Below, piece by piece: positions 36,402 through 44,241 of a stretch of 44,241 bases of DNA (positions are counted from its first letter, which is position 1; the number at the start of each line of letters is the position of its first letter). The notes below the pieces were generated by a model that searched no databases, was not told the DNA's origin, and saw only the letters and a list, made by a program, of their open reading frames with translations. The position numbers were made by a program, and so were the translations under genes. Location of the stretch: the NCBI GenBank assembly GCA_017421025.1, contig JAFQME010000021.1:1-44241 (forward strand), given 5' to 3'. This DNA comes from Oscillospiraceae bacterium. GTDB lineage: Bacteria; Bacillota; Clostridia; Oscillospirales; JAAYXM01.

Positions 36402-38165
36402 TTAATAACCCAAAACATCAATTCGCTCTTGCTCTTTCTTGATGTATCTCTCTTTGTATCCGTTGGGATTCTCCCAAGAAAACCCGTCCATCACTTCGGG
36501 GCGTCCCGCCTCAAAATCAGTAACCGTGAGTTTTCCGTTCTCCTCAATTCGGTAGGTGTACCTATCAAAATGCATCATGCCAACACCTTGTGCGGTCACA
36601 AAATGAACTTTTCCATCCTTCAAAAGAACACCATCAATGGAGTCGATTTGCATGTTTTCAGGCGTTAAAAGTTTTGCATCACCATTGGAAAACACCTGCA
36701 TGACTTGATTTCCGCCAAAGGCGATCATGCCTGTATAGCGTTTGCCGAGTTCATGAGTAAGGATGACATAACTTCCGTCCTCCATCTTGATGAAACTGTT
36801 GGTCGGTCGGGCGGTAATTTGTGAAAGTGTTCCTTTATCGTAGTAATACAGACCGGCTTCGCCGTAGTAATAACCCTCACGTTTACGATCCAAGTCTCTG
36901 TAACCGCCGCCGTAATAGTCTCGTTGCATGTCGTCTGGGACATTATAACATGCTTTTTCGTTTCCGGTCTTCACATCAAGAAGTACTACATCGATTGAGG
37001 TATCGTTAATACGCTTTGCAAGAATGTTTCCATCCAAATATGCCATGGACCGTAGGTTTTGGGCCTGAATCTCAGAGAAAGAATCTTCGGTTACACGATA
37101 ATACTGATTCTTGGTAACGATGAGTACGCTTTCGTTATCAATGAATACAGTGTCTCCGTCGTAGGGATACCAAGCGTTTTCGCCACCGTTAATAAAACTC
37201 AACACCTCGGTTACCGTGTTACCTTTAACAGCTAAAAGAACGGTTTTATCTTCGTCGGCTAAGCTTTCAAAGATATAGTGTGTACCACCCAGTTTAAAAG
37301 GATTGCGGTAATTGTAGTGGCCTGAAATTCCTTCACGGCGTGCAAGTTCAGTCGTTTCCAATGTAAGAGGATCCATGGAATAAATGATTACTGTACCGTT
37401 TTCTTCCCGATAAACAAAGGGGTCGAATTTTGTTCCGTCACTTGCAATATGGTCGATGGTTTCAAATGTGAAGTAACCGGAATCAAGTGTTTTTCTAATC
37501 GGAATCCCCAAAATACGCAGCGTGATAAATCCGTCTCTGTCAATGCTATAGGTCGGACCGAAAAAGTCGAAGCAGGCAGACCCAAAGTCAGCCGCAGTAA
37601 AAAGCCCACGTTCAATGCATACGTCTGCAAGCGGACGGTAATTCTCATTCTTCATGTAATAGCAACCAAGGGCACGGATTGACATGATTGCTGCATCACC
37701 ACGGATAAATGCCTTGTTTTGGTCAATTGCTGCGATTTCATCCTCTGTGATGAGCTCGTGCGGGATTTCCTCGAACTCTCTGATTGCACGGGTAATCAAC
37801 ATGCCGTATTGCCATGCGGTGATTGGTTGTTTTGAACCGTAAAGGGTTGCGGAAATTCCTTTGGTCAGTCCGCTTTGATAAAGCCAGCCAACATAATTAT
37901 CAGCCCATTGCGGCACATCGGTAAAGGGATGCTCAAAGTTTCCGGCAAGCGCCTTTTTTTCAGCACCAAAGAATCTTACAAGCATTGTTGCGGCCTCAAC
38001 ACGCGTCATTGGACGCTCGAGTTCAAAGCCTTTATCGGTTCCGAGAAACAAGCCCAACTCTTTGAGAGATGATGCGGATGCATCTGCATTTCCCTCAAGA
38101 TTTGCAGCAAAACCGGAAATCATAAGCGAACAGAGAATAAAAAAAGTTAGAATTATCTTTTTCAT
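36402..38165 (-). CDS. Secreted S-layer-homology-domain protein with beta-propeller-like body
   Basis: A 587-residue exported protein. MKKIILTFFILCSLMISGFA is a signal peptide. Residues ~30-180 hold SLH-like repeats: RPMTRVEAATMLVRFFGA, FTDVPQWADNYVGWLYQSG with LTKGIS, QPITAWQYGMLI, and a more degenerate third (FIRGDAAIMSIRAL). The remainder is beta-rich with repeated turns resembling a DUF5050-type propeller, without visible catalytic residues. It should bind the cell wall through the SLH part. ATG 38165 is preceded by AAGGAGGTG; the frame extends to 38210 without a good site. No partner gene is obvious. Confidence 0.8.
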   Translation of the reverse strand: MKKIILTFFILCSLMISGFAANLEGNADASASSLKELGLFLGTDKGFELERPMTRVEAATMLVRFFGAEKKALAGNFEHPFTDVPQWADNYVGWLYQSGLTKGISATLYGSKQPITAWQYGMLITRAIREFEEIPHELITEDEIAAIDQNKAFIRGDAAIMSIRALGCYYMKNENYRPLADVCIERGLFTAADFGSACFDFFGPTYSIDRDGFITLRILGIPIRKTLDSGYFTFETIDHIASDGTKFDPFVYREENGTVIIYSMDPLTLETTELARREGISGHYNYRNPFKLGGTHYIFESLADEDKTVLLAVKGNTVTEVLSFINGGENAWYPYDGDTVFIDNESVLIVTKNQYYRVTEDSFSEIQAQNLRSMAYLDGNILAKRINDTSIDVVLLDVKTGNEKACYNVPDDMQRDYYGGGYRDLDRKREGYYYGEAGLYYYDKGTLSQITARPTNSFIKMEDGSYVILTHELGKRYTGMIAFGGNQVMQVFSNGDAKLLTPENMQIDSIDGVLLKDGKVHFVTAQGVGMMHFDRYTYRIEENGKLTVTDFEAGRPEVMDGFSWENPNGYKERYIKKEQERIDVLGY

Positions 38166-38185
38166 ATGCGCACCTCCTTGATTTA

Positions 38186-38214
38186 AGTATATACCAAACA
38201 GTTTCCGCACACAA
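38186..38214 (-). promoter_or_regulatory. Promoter of the SLH-protein gene
   Basis: On the minus strand, TTGTGT (38209-38214) and TATACT (38186-38191) are 17 bases apart. The -35 hexamer falls inside a perfect inverted repeat. Confidence 0.65.
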
Positions 38215-38227
38215 GCCCGCTTGTGTG
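38208..38227. repeat. Perfect 9-bp inverted repeat (operator or hairpin)
   Basis: CACACAAGC (38208-38216) and GCTTGTGTG (38219-38227) are perfect complements separated by two bases. It begins 1 base past the PTS gene stop and covers the -35 of the next gene. A terminator is unlikely because no T tract follows and the loop is too short, so a repressor site is plausible. Confidence 0.6.
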
Positions 38228-38228
38228 T

Positions 38229-39269
38229 TTATAGATCTAGTTTCATATCACCGTCTTTGATTTTTCCCATACGGCGTAAGATTACATAGAAGAGATACGA
38301 AAGAATTGCTGGGAGTACGATGTGCAACAACAAGACTTCGAGCAGTACAGGAAGGGTATAACCCATTGTGTTAAACGTATTGATCTGACCAACCAAACCG
38401 CTGGTTCCCATACCTGCACCTGCAGGGTTGTTTTGCATTTTAAATACCATGGTGGAAACCGGACCTAGAACAGCAGAAGCAAGTGTGGGAGGAACAATGA
38501 TCCAGAAATTACGAACGATATTGGGAACTTGCAACATGGAAGTCCCGATGCCTTGCGCAATGAAACCACCCATTTTGTTCTCCCGGTAACTAATAATTGC
38601 AAAGCCAATCATCTGTGCAGAACAGCCAACGGTAGCAGCACCTGCCGCAAGCCCGCCAAGATTTAGCATGATTGCAAGCGCAGCACTCGAAATGGGAGCG
38701 GTGAGTACCAAACCCATGATAACCGAAACTGCAATTCCCATGAAGAAAGGCTGAAGGTCGGTTGCACGCATGATAATTACACCAAGTCCGGTCATCAGCC
38801 AATCAACGGCGGGGCCGATCGTCTTTGCCGCAATCATACCAAAAAGTAAGGTGACAGCAGGAGTCACAATAATATCGACCTTTGTCTCTTTTGAAATTGC
38901 TTTGCCGAATTCACAACCAATTGCTGCTGCAACAAACGAACCTGCCGGTCCACCTAAGGTCGCACCCAACATACCTGTAATAATACCGGAGTAGCAAACA
39001 AGTGGTGGTGCTTTGAGACCAAAAGAAACTGCGACACCAATACCGGCACCCATCAACCCTTTGGCGGTGTTACCAAGCTCGATCAATGTATCGAAAATCG
39101 GATGCGGACCAAACAACAGAGCAAGTTGGTCGCCGAGTGTTTGAATAATCAAACCGATAATGAGGGTGGAAAACAAACCGATTGCCATGGCGCTGAGTCC
39201 GTCGATGAAATAACGCTTGACAGAAAACTCAATGTTCTTGCGAGTAAGAAACTCTTTGAATCTCTTCAT
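38229..39269 (-). CDS. PTS_EIIC_2-type permease, stand-alone (IIC domain only)
   Basis: A 346-residue multi-pass membrane protein with about eight to ten hydrophobic helices and the motifs RYFIDGLSAMAIGLFSTLIIG, GGPAGSFVAAAIGCEFGK, SSAALAIMLNLGGLAAGAATVGCSAQMIGFA and GTSGLVGQINTFNTMG. These recall the PTS_EIIC_2 family, of the phosphotransferase permease superfamily. No IIA, IIB or HPr-like domain is fused or adjacent, so vectorial phosphorylation is unproven. ACGGAGG on the minus strand precedes the ATG. It is divergent from two paralogous glycosidase-like genes, suggesting a shared substrate (inference). Confidence 0.82.
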   Translation of the reverse strand: MKRFKEFLTRKNIEFSVKRYFIDGLSAMAIGLFSTLIIGLIIQTLGDQLALLFGPHPIFDTLIELGNTAKGLMGAGIGVAVSFGLKAPPLVCYSGIITGMLGATLGGPAGSFVAAAIGCEFGKAISKETKVDIIVTPAVTLLFGMIAAKTIGPAVDWLMTGLGVIIMRATDLQPFFMGIAVSVIMGLVLTAPISSAALAIMLNLGGLAAGAATVGCSAQMIGFAIISYRENKMGGFIAQGIGTSMLQVPNIVRNFWIIVPPTLASAVLGPVSTMVFKMQNNPAGAGMGTSGLVGQINTFNTMGYTLPVLLEVLLLHIVLPAILSYLFYVILRRMGKIKDGDMKLDL

Positions 39270-39301
39270 TTTATTCCTCCGTAAGGTATTTTGTTAATCT
39301 G

Positions 39302-39330
39302 ATATTATATTACAAATTTTTATTTGTCAA
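39302..39330 (-). promoter_or_regulatory. Promoter of the IIC permease gene
   Basis: On the minus strand, TTGACA (39325-39330) and TAATAT (39302-39307) are 17 bases apart; the overlapping TATAAT at 39304-39309 has a 15-base spacer. ACAAAT (39312-39317) and ATTTGT (39322-39327) form an inverted repeat across spacer and -35, a possible operator. Confidence 0.75.
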
Positions 39331-39355
39331 TAGATTGGAAAAACCTTGCAAAAAC

Positions 39356-39383
39356 TTGACTTTTCTCTTAAATATAGTAAGAT
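39356..39383 (+). promoter_or_regulatory. Promoter of the tandem glycosidase-like genes
   Basis: TTGACT (39356-39361) and TAAGAT (39378-39383) are spaced 16 bases apart, 25 bases from the divergent -35. A strong ribosome site (CGGAGGATG) follows at 39411. Confidence 0.65.
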
Positions 39384-39424
39384 AACACTGACGATTAAAT
39401 TTAGAAAAATCGGAGGATGTTAAT

Positions 39425-41587
39425 ATGGGCAGAAAGCAATGGGAAGAACGCTTTAGTTGGTTTTGGTATAATGCGGAAGAAGTATTTAACGCTTCGCAGG
39501 AGGACTTGGAGAAAAAAGCAAAAGCATTTGCGGATGCAGGAATTACCACCATCATGACATTTACAGGAACACACGAGCGTCTTGGCTTTTATCCGTATTG
39601 GAAAGAAATCAATGATTGTATTGCTCGGATTGTGAAGGCTTGTCATAAATATGGTGTGAAGGTCATCGAACACCATAGTAGTGAACTTGTCCATAATTTA
39701 CGAACTTCCATTGGCTGGGCTCGGTTGGAAGAAGATATTGGGTCATTTTCCAATTGGGAATCCACTCCGGAGGATTGGCCGAAAATCATTCCGTTTTTGG
39801 CTGTTGACCCGGAAATTGATGGCTCGAAAATGCTTTCTTGGCGCCAAATCGACGGCCGTGACGGAAAACCGGTCAACAGTGTTTACAACACACACTGCAT
39901 GTGCTATAACAATCCGGACTACCGCCGTGTCTATTTTTCTTACTTGAAAGATCTAATTAAAACAGGCGTAGACGGTATCATGAACGACGATGTTCAGTAT
40001 TTTGCTGACCAAAACGCCTGCACTTGTGAGCATTGTCGTAGAATTTTTAAAGAACAGACCGGTTATGAGATACCCGACCCCGAGCATTGGGCGGAGTTCT
40101 TTGACGATTATGAAAACCCCGCTTTTGTTGCTTGGAAGCGCTTCCGTTATGAAAGCACCGAACGTTTTTATCGTGACATTTTCAAAATGTATGACGAATT
40201 GGGGTACAAGTGTTTCTACCCGAATTATTCTTCGGATGTATTGAAACACACGGTTACAGCTTATCCGTTTGAACGTGCATACGATTTGTGGAGCTATATG
40301 TTCCAGGAAAACTGTTTCTCTGCAGTTATTCGTGAGTCATATTTCGATTTCGCTTGTGAAGCGGTTCAGCGTTATGCCATGGCAGAACTCAAGGGCGTTC
40401 CATCTATGTCCATGTTCTATCCGGATCGTGAAGATTCGCTCTACTTCTCGTTTGCTTTGGCAAAGTCGTGGGGACAGCTTTATACTGCGACCTCTGAAGG
40501 TGTTGACATTTACGATATTGAAAAGAAGTACCGTGATTTTGAAAAGGCACATATGGATCTTTTTGCAGAGCCGAGGAAGCTTGCAAATGTTGCGTTCTAT
40601 TACTCCCGTGATACCCGCGACTTTACCTATGATGCAACCAATCTCTATCAGTTCCCGTTGCTCAGCAGTATGGAAGCCGCAATTGTATCCAACCTTGGTG
40701 TTGACATGGTATTTGAGGAAAGCTCGGTCGACGAACTCTCCAAGCAGAAATGCATTGTTGCAAGCCATTGCGCAGGTCTCTCGGAAACCCAGCTTGCAAA
40801 CTTAAAGGCATATGTCGAGCAGGGTGGGAAACTTGTGATTTATGGTGAATTCGCTCGCTTTGCATCCGATGGCAGACGCCGTTCCTCTGAGGAAATCGCA
40901 TCTCTCATCGGTGTGACCGCAAAGGTGGTGGATTGCAAGTACCAAGGAGATGTAACCCTTTCGTATCAAGACAAAAATGAAGCGTTTGTCATAAATAACA
41001 GCACGTATGCATTTGAGGGCGGAAATGCGATTTTGACCGCAAAAGACGGATCTTGCCGCGGCATTTCCGAAAAAATTGGAAACGGCGAAGTTCTTTGGAT
41101 TGCCGGTGTTGTCAGTGAGAATCAGTTCCAGCCGACTGTGTGGGCAAAACGCCGTCAGTTGGTACCTGAACGTGTAGATTGCGCACCGTTCTATCTTGAT
41201 GCACTGCGTGACACTACCGGTCGCTTGCTCAAGTGTTTGGCAGGTGCGGAAGCCGAAGTTGTGACCGAGAATCAAGAGTTGCTGGTAACCGCATACGGTG
41301 TGGAAGAAGGCTATGCGGTACACATCGTTAACATCGCAGATACGGTTTCCCGTGAAATCCGTGAAATCGGTCATGAGGACGTCATTTCAAATTATGTTGC
41401 AGGTGCACAAAAACTGCCCGAAATCACTGTCCGTGTCGCACTCCCGACCGATGTGTCGAATGCTGTGCTTTATACTCCCGAGAGTGAAACCTCGGTTGCG
41501 GTTTCCTGCAAGAAGGCTGGCGAAATGGTTGAACTTACCGTCCCTGCAAACACGTTTGCGGGCTATGGTTTGATTTCGGTGAAGTAG
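39425..41587 (+). CDS. Putative cytosolic glycosidase (TIM barrel plus GH42-like trimerisation domain), copy 1
   Basis: A 720-residue protein without signal peptide. The first ~390 residues look like a TIM barrel: GWFWYN-like start, IIEHHSSELVHN-type strand (VIEHHSSELVHN), DGIMNDDVQYFADQNACTCEHC at about residues 182-204, and DLWSYMFQENC. The middle (about 395-520) resembles the GH42 beta-galactosidase trimerisation/GATase-like fold, with a strand-helix pattern ending LKAYVEQGGKLVIYGE. A beta-rich C-terminus follows. The CxCxxC motif after the acidic strand recalls hypothetical glycosidase families such as GHL6. I cannot name a characterised family. The next gene is a paralogue; the strong ribosome site is GGAGGATG at 39412. 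Confidence 0.78.
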   Translation: MGRKQWEERFSWFWYNAEEVFNASQEDLEKKAKAFADAGITTIMTFTGTHERLGFYPYWKEINDCIARIVKACHKYGVKVIEHHSSELVHNLRTSIGWARLEEDIGSFSNWESTPEDWPKIIPFLAVDPEIDGSKMLSWRQIDGRDGKPVNSVYNTHCMCYNNPDYRRVYFSYLKDLIKTGVDGIMNDDVQYFADQNACTCEHCRRIFKEQTGYEIPDPEHWAEFFDDYENPAFVAWKRFRYESTERFYRDIFKMYDELGYKCFYPNYSSDVLKHTVTAYPFERAYDLWSYMFQENCFSAVIRESYFDFACEAVQRYAMAELKGVPSMSMFYPDREDSLYFSFALAKSWGQLYTATSEGVDIYDIEKKYRDFEKAHMDLFAEPRKLANVAFYYSRDTRDFTYDATNLYQFPLLSSMEAAIVSNLGVDMVFEESSVDELSKQKCIVASHCAGLSETQLANLKAYVEQGGKLVIYGEFARFASDGRRRSSEEIASLIGVTAKVVDCKYQGDVTLSYQDKNEAFVINNSTYAFEGGNAILTAKDGSCRGISEKIGNGEVLWIAGVVSENQFQPTVWAKRRQLVPERVDCAPFYLDALRDTTGRLLKCLAGAEAEVVTENQELLVTAYGVEEGYAVHIVNIADTVSREIREIGHEDVISNYVAGAQKLPEITVRVALPTDVSNAVLYTPESETSVAVSCKKAGEMVELTVPANTFAGYGLISVK

Positions 41588-41599
41588 GAGGAAGCATAT

Positions 41600-43780
41600 A
41601 TGAGTTTGGTACAAAATCCGTGGGAAGAACGGTTTGGTTGGTTTTGGTGGAATGCTCCGGAAATTTTCCGTTTTACCGAAGAGGACTTCGACCGTAAAGC
41701 AAAAGAGTATGCGGATGCTGGGGTAACAACTGTCATCAATTTTAGCTGTTCGCATTTCCGTATGTCCTATTATCCGTATTGGGAGGAACTCGTTGCGTGT
41801 ATCGGAAAAATTGTCAAGGCATGCCATAAATACGGTATTAAAGTAGTGGAGCATCACAGTTCGTCTTTGATGCATAATCTGCGTTGGTCCAAAGGTTGGA
41901 AACGACTGGAAAATGAGTATTTCAGTTACAGCAACAAAAATTCGTCCATCGATGATTTTCCGAAACTCGTTTCCCATCTGATTGAAGACCCGATGATTGG
42001 GGATCAACATGTTTTAGATTGGTGTCAGGTGGACGGTCGTACCGGAAAAATCGCAACCAGTAACTATGCAAGCTACTGCATGTGCTTCAATAATCCGGAT
42101 TATTTCGCAACCTATGTATCCCATCTGGATGCGCTGATTGCGACCGGGCTTGACGGCATCATGAACGATGACGTTCAGTATTTTGCGGACGGAAATGCCT
42201 GTACCTGTGAGCATTGCCGTAAAAAATTCTTTGAGGAAACCGGTTATACTTTGCCGCAGCCTGAGGAATGGGAAGGCTTTGCAAAAAATTACGATAATCC
42301 AATCTATATTGCCTGGATTGAATTCCGTCGCCAAAGTACTGCGAATTTTGTGCACAGAATTTATCAGCATTATGAAGAGGTAGGATTCCGGAATCTCTAT
42401 CCGAATTACACCTCGGGTTGTCTTTTGCAAAACAGAACCTTCTGTAATTTTGATACCATTCCCGAATATTGGGATTTCATGTTCCAGGAAAACTGCGAAG
42501 GCTCGGTTCAGCGTTGCTCCATCCATTATTATATGGCAGAAGCGGTTAACCGCTTTGCATTGGGTCAGCGCAAGGGTGTTCCGTCCATGTCCATGTTCTA
42601 TCCGAGCAATAAGAGCACCTTCTATGCGGCATTTGCACTCTCTCGCTCTTGGGGTCAACTTTTTACCGCAACTCCGGAAGGCGAGAATATGAACGATATT
42701 GAGCGTATTTACCGCAAGTTTGAGATGAAACACAAGAATCTCTTCCGTGCATCGAAAAAGGTGTCCGATCTCAGTGTTTATTTCTCTGCAAAAACCCGTG
42801 ACTATTTGGCGGATGCAGAAGAAAAGTATATGTCTCCCATGTTTGGACTCATTCATTCCGCCTATGCAAACCGACTCGGTGTGGATATGGTGTTTGAAAA
42901 GGATTCTTTGGAGATTCTCAAAGGACATAAGACCATCTTGATGGGTTATGTTGCAATGGCAAGTGATGAAGAACTCGCAAAACTGCGTGCTTATGTGGAG
43001 GATGGCGGAAAGCTTCTCATCCTCGGTGATTTTGCGACCTATTCAGAACCCTGTAAAACACGCTCTTTCAGCGATGTTGCAGAGGCGCTTGGTTTGTCTG
43101 TGACTGCAGTACCATATGAAAAAAGTGGGGAAGTAGAGCTTACCTATAAAGGAAAGTCTCTCAAACTCAAAGCAGAGAAAAATCGCCTTACATTCAACGG
43201 CGGAACTTCTGTTGCGAAGATGTCAGACGGAACTTGTGTTGGTATATCCGAACCTGTTGGAAACGGCGAGATTATTTGGCTTCCGTTTGATACCAACACT
43301 TGCTATGCACAAGGCTCGGTTTGGGGAACCCGTCGCGGTGTGGAAAACCCGGAACCCGTCATGTGTGCTCCGTATCATCTCGATATTCTCCGTGAAACTG
43401 CGGGTAAAATGATGGAACTCTTCGTGGAAACTCCGTCGTTCATTGCGGAAACAGGCAACGATGAACTCATGGTAACAGGCTTTGGAGTTGATGGCGGATA
43501 TGCAGTACATCTCCTCAATTTAAAGGGTAGTATCCCGAAAGAGCAGTGTCTGGTGCGCTTCAGCGACGATATGCCGTCATTTACCGATGATGCTCCGAAG
43601 CATGAGTCATTTCTGCTCCATGTCAACCTCTCGATCGATGCAAAGGAAGTACTCCTTTATACCACAGAGCAGGAAACTGCTGTTTCTGTTGCATTTGAGA
43701 ATACCGAAAACGGTATCTCTGTCGAAGTGCCGAGCGGTGTTTTCTCCGGCCACGCAATTCTATATCTAAAAGATGCATAA
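41600..43780 (+). CDS. Putative cytosolic glycosidase, paralogue of the upstream gene, copy 2
   Basis: A 726-residue protein clearly homologous over its full length to the preceding one. Both share an opening with NPWEERFGWFWWN, KVVEHHSSSLMHNLRWSKG, DGIMNDDVQYFADGNACTCEHC near residues 185-207, DFMFQENCEGSVQ and GVPSMSMFYPS. The candidate catalytic acids (DD in the motif, Glu in FQEN) are retained, so both copies may be active but with different specificity or as a hetero-oligomer. GTAGGAGGAAG at 41585-41595, overlapping the preceding stop, is the ribosome site. A terminator follows directly. Confidence 0.78.
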   Translation: MSLVQNPWEERFGWFWWNAPEIFRFTEEDFDRKAKEYADAGVTTVINFSCSHFRMSYYPYWEELVACIGKIVKACHKYGIKVVEHHSSSLMHNLRWSKGWKRLENEYFSYSNKNSSIDDFPKLVSHLIEDPMIGDQHVLDWCQVDGRTGKIATSNYASYCMCFNNPDYFATYVSHLDALIATGLDGIMNDDVQYFADGNACTCEHCRKKFFEETGYTLPQPEEWEGFAKNYDNPIYIAWIEFRRQSTANFVHRIYQHYEEVGFRNLYPNYTSGCLLQNRTFCNFDTIPEYWDFMFQENCEGSVQRCSIHYYMAEAVNRFALGQRKGVPSMSMFYPSNKSTFYAAFALSRSWGQLFTATPEGENMNDIERIYRKFEMKHKNLFRASKKVSDLSVYFSAKTRDYLADAEEKYMSPMFGLIHSAYANRLGVDMVFEKDSLEILKGHKTILMGYVAMASDEELAKLRAYVEDGGKLLILGDFATYSEPCKTRSFSDVAEALGLSVTAVPYEKSGEVELTYKGKSLKLKAEKNRLTFNGGTSVAKMSDGTCVGISEPVGNGEIIWLPFDTNTCYAQGSVWGTRRGVENPEPVMCAPYHLDILRETAGKMMELFVETPSFIAETGNDELMVTGFGVDGGYAVHLLNLKGSIPKEQCLVRFSDDMPSFTDDAPKHESFLLHVNLSIDAKEVLLYTTEQETAVSVAFENTENGISVEVPSGVFSGHAILYLKDA

Positions 43781-43784
43781 TTAA

Positions 43785-43816
43785 AAAACCGGCGGATCAT
43801 TCCGCCGGTTTTCGCA
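43785..43816 (+). terminator. Terminator of the glycosidase-like pair
   Basis: AAAACCGGCGGA (43785-43796) pairs with TCCGCCGGTTTT (43801-43812), a 12-bp stem with a TCAT loop. Confidence 0.92.
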
Positions 43817-43915
43817 TATAATGAAGTATCAAGAGAAACTGTTGTGTTCTCAAAAAAAACGAATTGGCTAGCGGCAGCTTGCAAAGAGCCGCCTTTCGAA
43901 TCCTCGGAGTAAAAT
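43817..43915. other. Short spacer, no gene recognised
   Basis: About 100 bases between two terminators. It contains a weak GCGGC/GCCGC stem around 43871-43892 and an A8 run at 43852-43859 but no credible gene. Confidence 0.6.
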
Positions 43916-43947
43916 AAAAAAGAACACTCTAAAGAGTGTTCTTTTTC
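43916..43947 (-). terminator. Terminator of tRNA-Ser
   Basis: AGAACACTCT (43921-43930) and AGAGTGTTCT (43933-43942) form a hairpin with A/T runs on both sides, immediately 3' of the tRNA on the minus strand. Confidence 0.88.
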
Positions 43948-44039
43948 TGGCGGAGAGAGAGGGATTCGAACCCTCGGTACCTTTATAGGGTACACACGAT
44001 TTCCAATCGTGCGCCTTCGACCAGCTCAGCCATCTCTCC
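43948..44039 (-). tRNA. tRNA-Ser(GGA)
   Basis: Read on the minus strand, the acceptor stem GGAGAGA pairs with TCTCTCC and is followed by an encoded GCCA end. The D-arm is GGCTGAGC..., the anticodon stem CACGA/TCGTG holds the loop TTGGAAA with anticodon GGA, a long variable arm (GTACC...GGTACC type) follows, and the T-arm is GAGGGTTCGAATCCCTC. The extended variable arm and anticodon identify serine. Confidence 0.96.
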
Positions 44040-44057
44040 ACGTGAACTGACTCAAAT

Positions 44058-44086
44058 AGTATACCTCATATTCCTCAATTCGTCAA
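44058..44086 (-). promoter_or_regulatory. tRNA-Ser promoter
   Basis: On the minus strand, TTGACG (44081-44086) and TATACT (44058-44063) are 17 bases apart, 18 bases before the mature 5' end. Confidence 0.85.
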
Positions 44087-44120
44087 GAGTTATTTTTAGA
44101 AAAAAACTTAAAAAAATCTC

Positions 44121-44149
44121 TTGACATTATGGGACTTTATCTGTATAAT
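44121..44149 (+). promoter_or_regulatory. tRNA-Val promoter (perfect consensus)
   Basis: TTGACA (44121-44126), 17 bases, TATAAT (44144-44149): an exact sigma-A consensus, 32 bases before the tRNA. It probably drives a tRNA cluster continuing past the window. Confidence 0.92.
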
Positions 44150-44181
44150 AGTCAATGCTGTTGCAAATGATGGCGTTGTTT

Positions 44182-44241
44182 GGGAGCATAGCTCAGCTGG
44201 GAGAGCACTTGCCTTACAAGCAAGGGGTCACAGGTTCGAGC
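44182..44241 (+). tRNA. tRNA-Val(TAC), 3' end beyond the window
   Basis: GGGAGCA opens the acceptor stem, followed by the D-arm AGCTCAGCTGGGAGAGC. The anticodon arm CTTGC/GCAAG encloses CTTACAA with anticodon TAC. The variable loop and the start of the T-arm (ACAGGTTCGAGC) follow. The T-arm 3' half and acceptor 3' strand lie outside. Confidence 0.94.

Noticed and set aside
38208..38227. Palindrome as the terminator of the permease gene
   Set aside because: The loop would be two bases and no T tract follows on the minus strand.
43936..44124. Plus-strand open frame beginning MFFFWRRERDSNPR
   Set aside because: It is the reverse complement of tRNA-Ser; such RERDSNPR peptides are well-known spurious translations of tRNA genes.
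1..44241. CRISPR arrays, insertion sequences, prophage or toxin-antitoxin genes
   Set aside because: No regularly spaced repeats, transposase or integrase motifs, or toxin-like gene pairs were seen on either strand.

Overview
The window looks like a chromosomal segment of a monoderm, fermentative Firmicute, most likely an uncultured or gut-type member of the Clostridia (Oscillospiraceae/Ruminococcaceae-like). Support for this: the glgB-glgC-glgD-glgA-glgP arrangement with a separate GlgD subunit, SpoVG, the hfq-ylmE-sepF-ylmG-divIVA block, an L20-type leader in front of infC-rpmI-rplT, an L-lactate dehydrogenase, S-layer homology domains, strong AGGAGG ribosome sites and several TTG/GTG starts. 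The genus assignment is inference. No phage, insertion sequence, CRISPR array or plasmid gene is visible; almost everything is housekeeping or carbohydrate metabolism.

Layout. Positions 1-9676 hold a tightly packed glycogen operon: the 3' part of glgB, then glgC, glgD (catalytically degenerate paralogue), glgA, glgP, an intracellular GH13 alpha-glucanase, and, unexpectedly, a solute-binding lipoprotein coupled to it by an ATGA overlap. Positions 9684-11062 are the infC-rpmI-rplT operon with its own promoter, an attenuator leader and an ATT start codon for infC. Then come a monocistronic ldh (11075-12143), two unrecognised small membrane proteins (12177-13202) and, on the minus strand, a CE6/SGNH-type esterase. 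A close divergent promoter pair separates that esterase from a GHL10/DigH-like lipoprotein gene that is translationally coupled to an aconitase-family hydratase (14079-17497). A minus-strand pair (UgtP-like glucosyltransferase, SpoVG) faces murC.

Positions 20502-36396 are a long plus-strand housekeeping run: coaW, miaB, mutS, mutL, miaA, hfq, an HlyD-like membrane-anchored adaptor, ylmE, sepF, ylmG, divIVA, ileS, lspA and an rluD-type pseudouridine synthase. It combines tRNA modification, mismatch repair, sRNA chaperone, septum assembly and lipoprotein maturation. Bidirectional hairpin terminators close most convergent junctions.

Positions 36402-44241 are the most accessory-looking part: a secreted SLH-domain protein and a lone PTS IIC-type permease on the minus strand, divergent from two tandem paralogous ~720-residue cytosolic glycosidase-like proteins (TIM-barrel plus GH42-like trimerisation domain) that I cannot assign to a characterised family. 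The window ends with a divergent tRNA pair, tRNA-Ser(GGA) and a truncated tRNA-Val(TAC), each behind a near-consensus promoter. The best candidate for something undescribed is the 38229-43780 locus (lone permease plus two putative new-family glycosidases); the hydratase/GHL10 coupling and the orphan binding protein in the glycogen operon come next.
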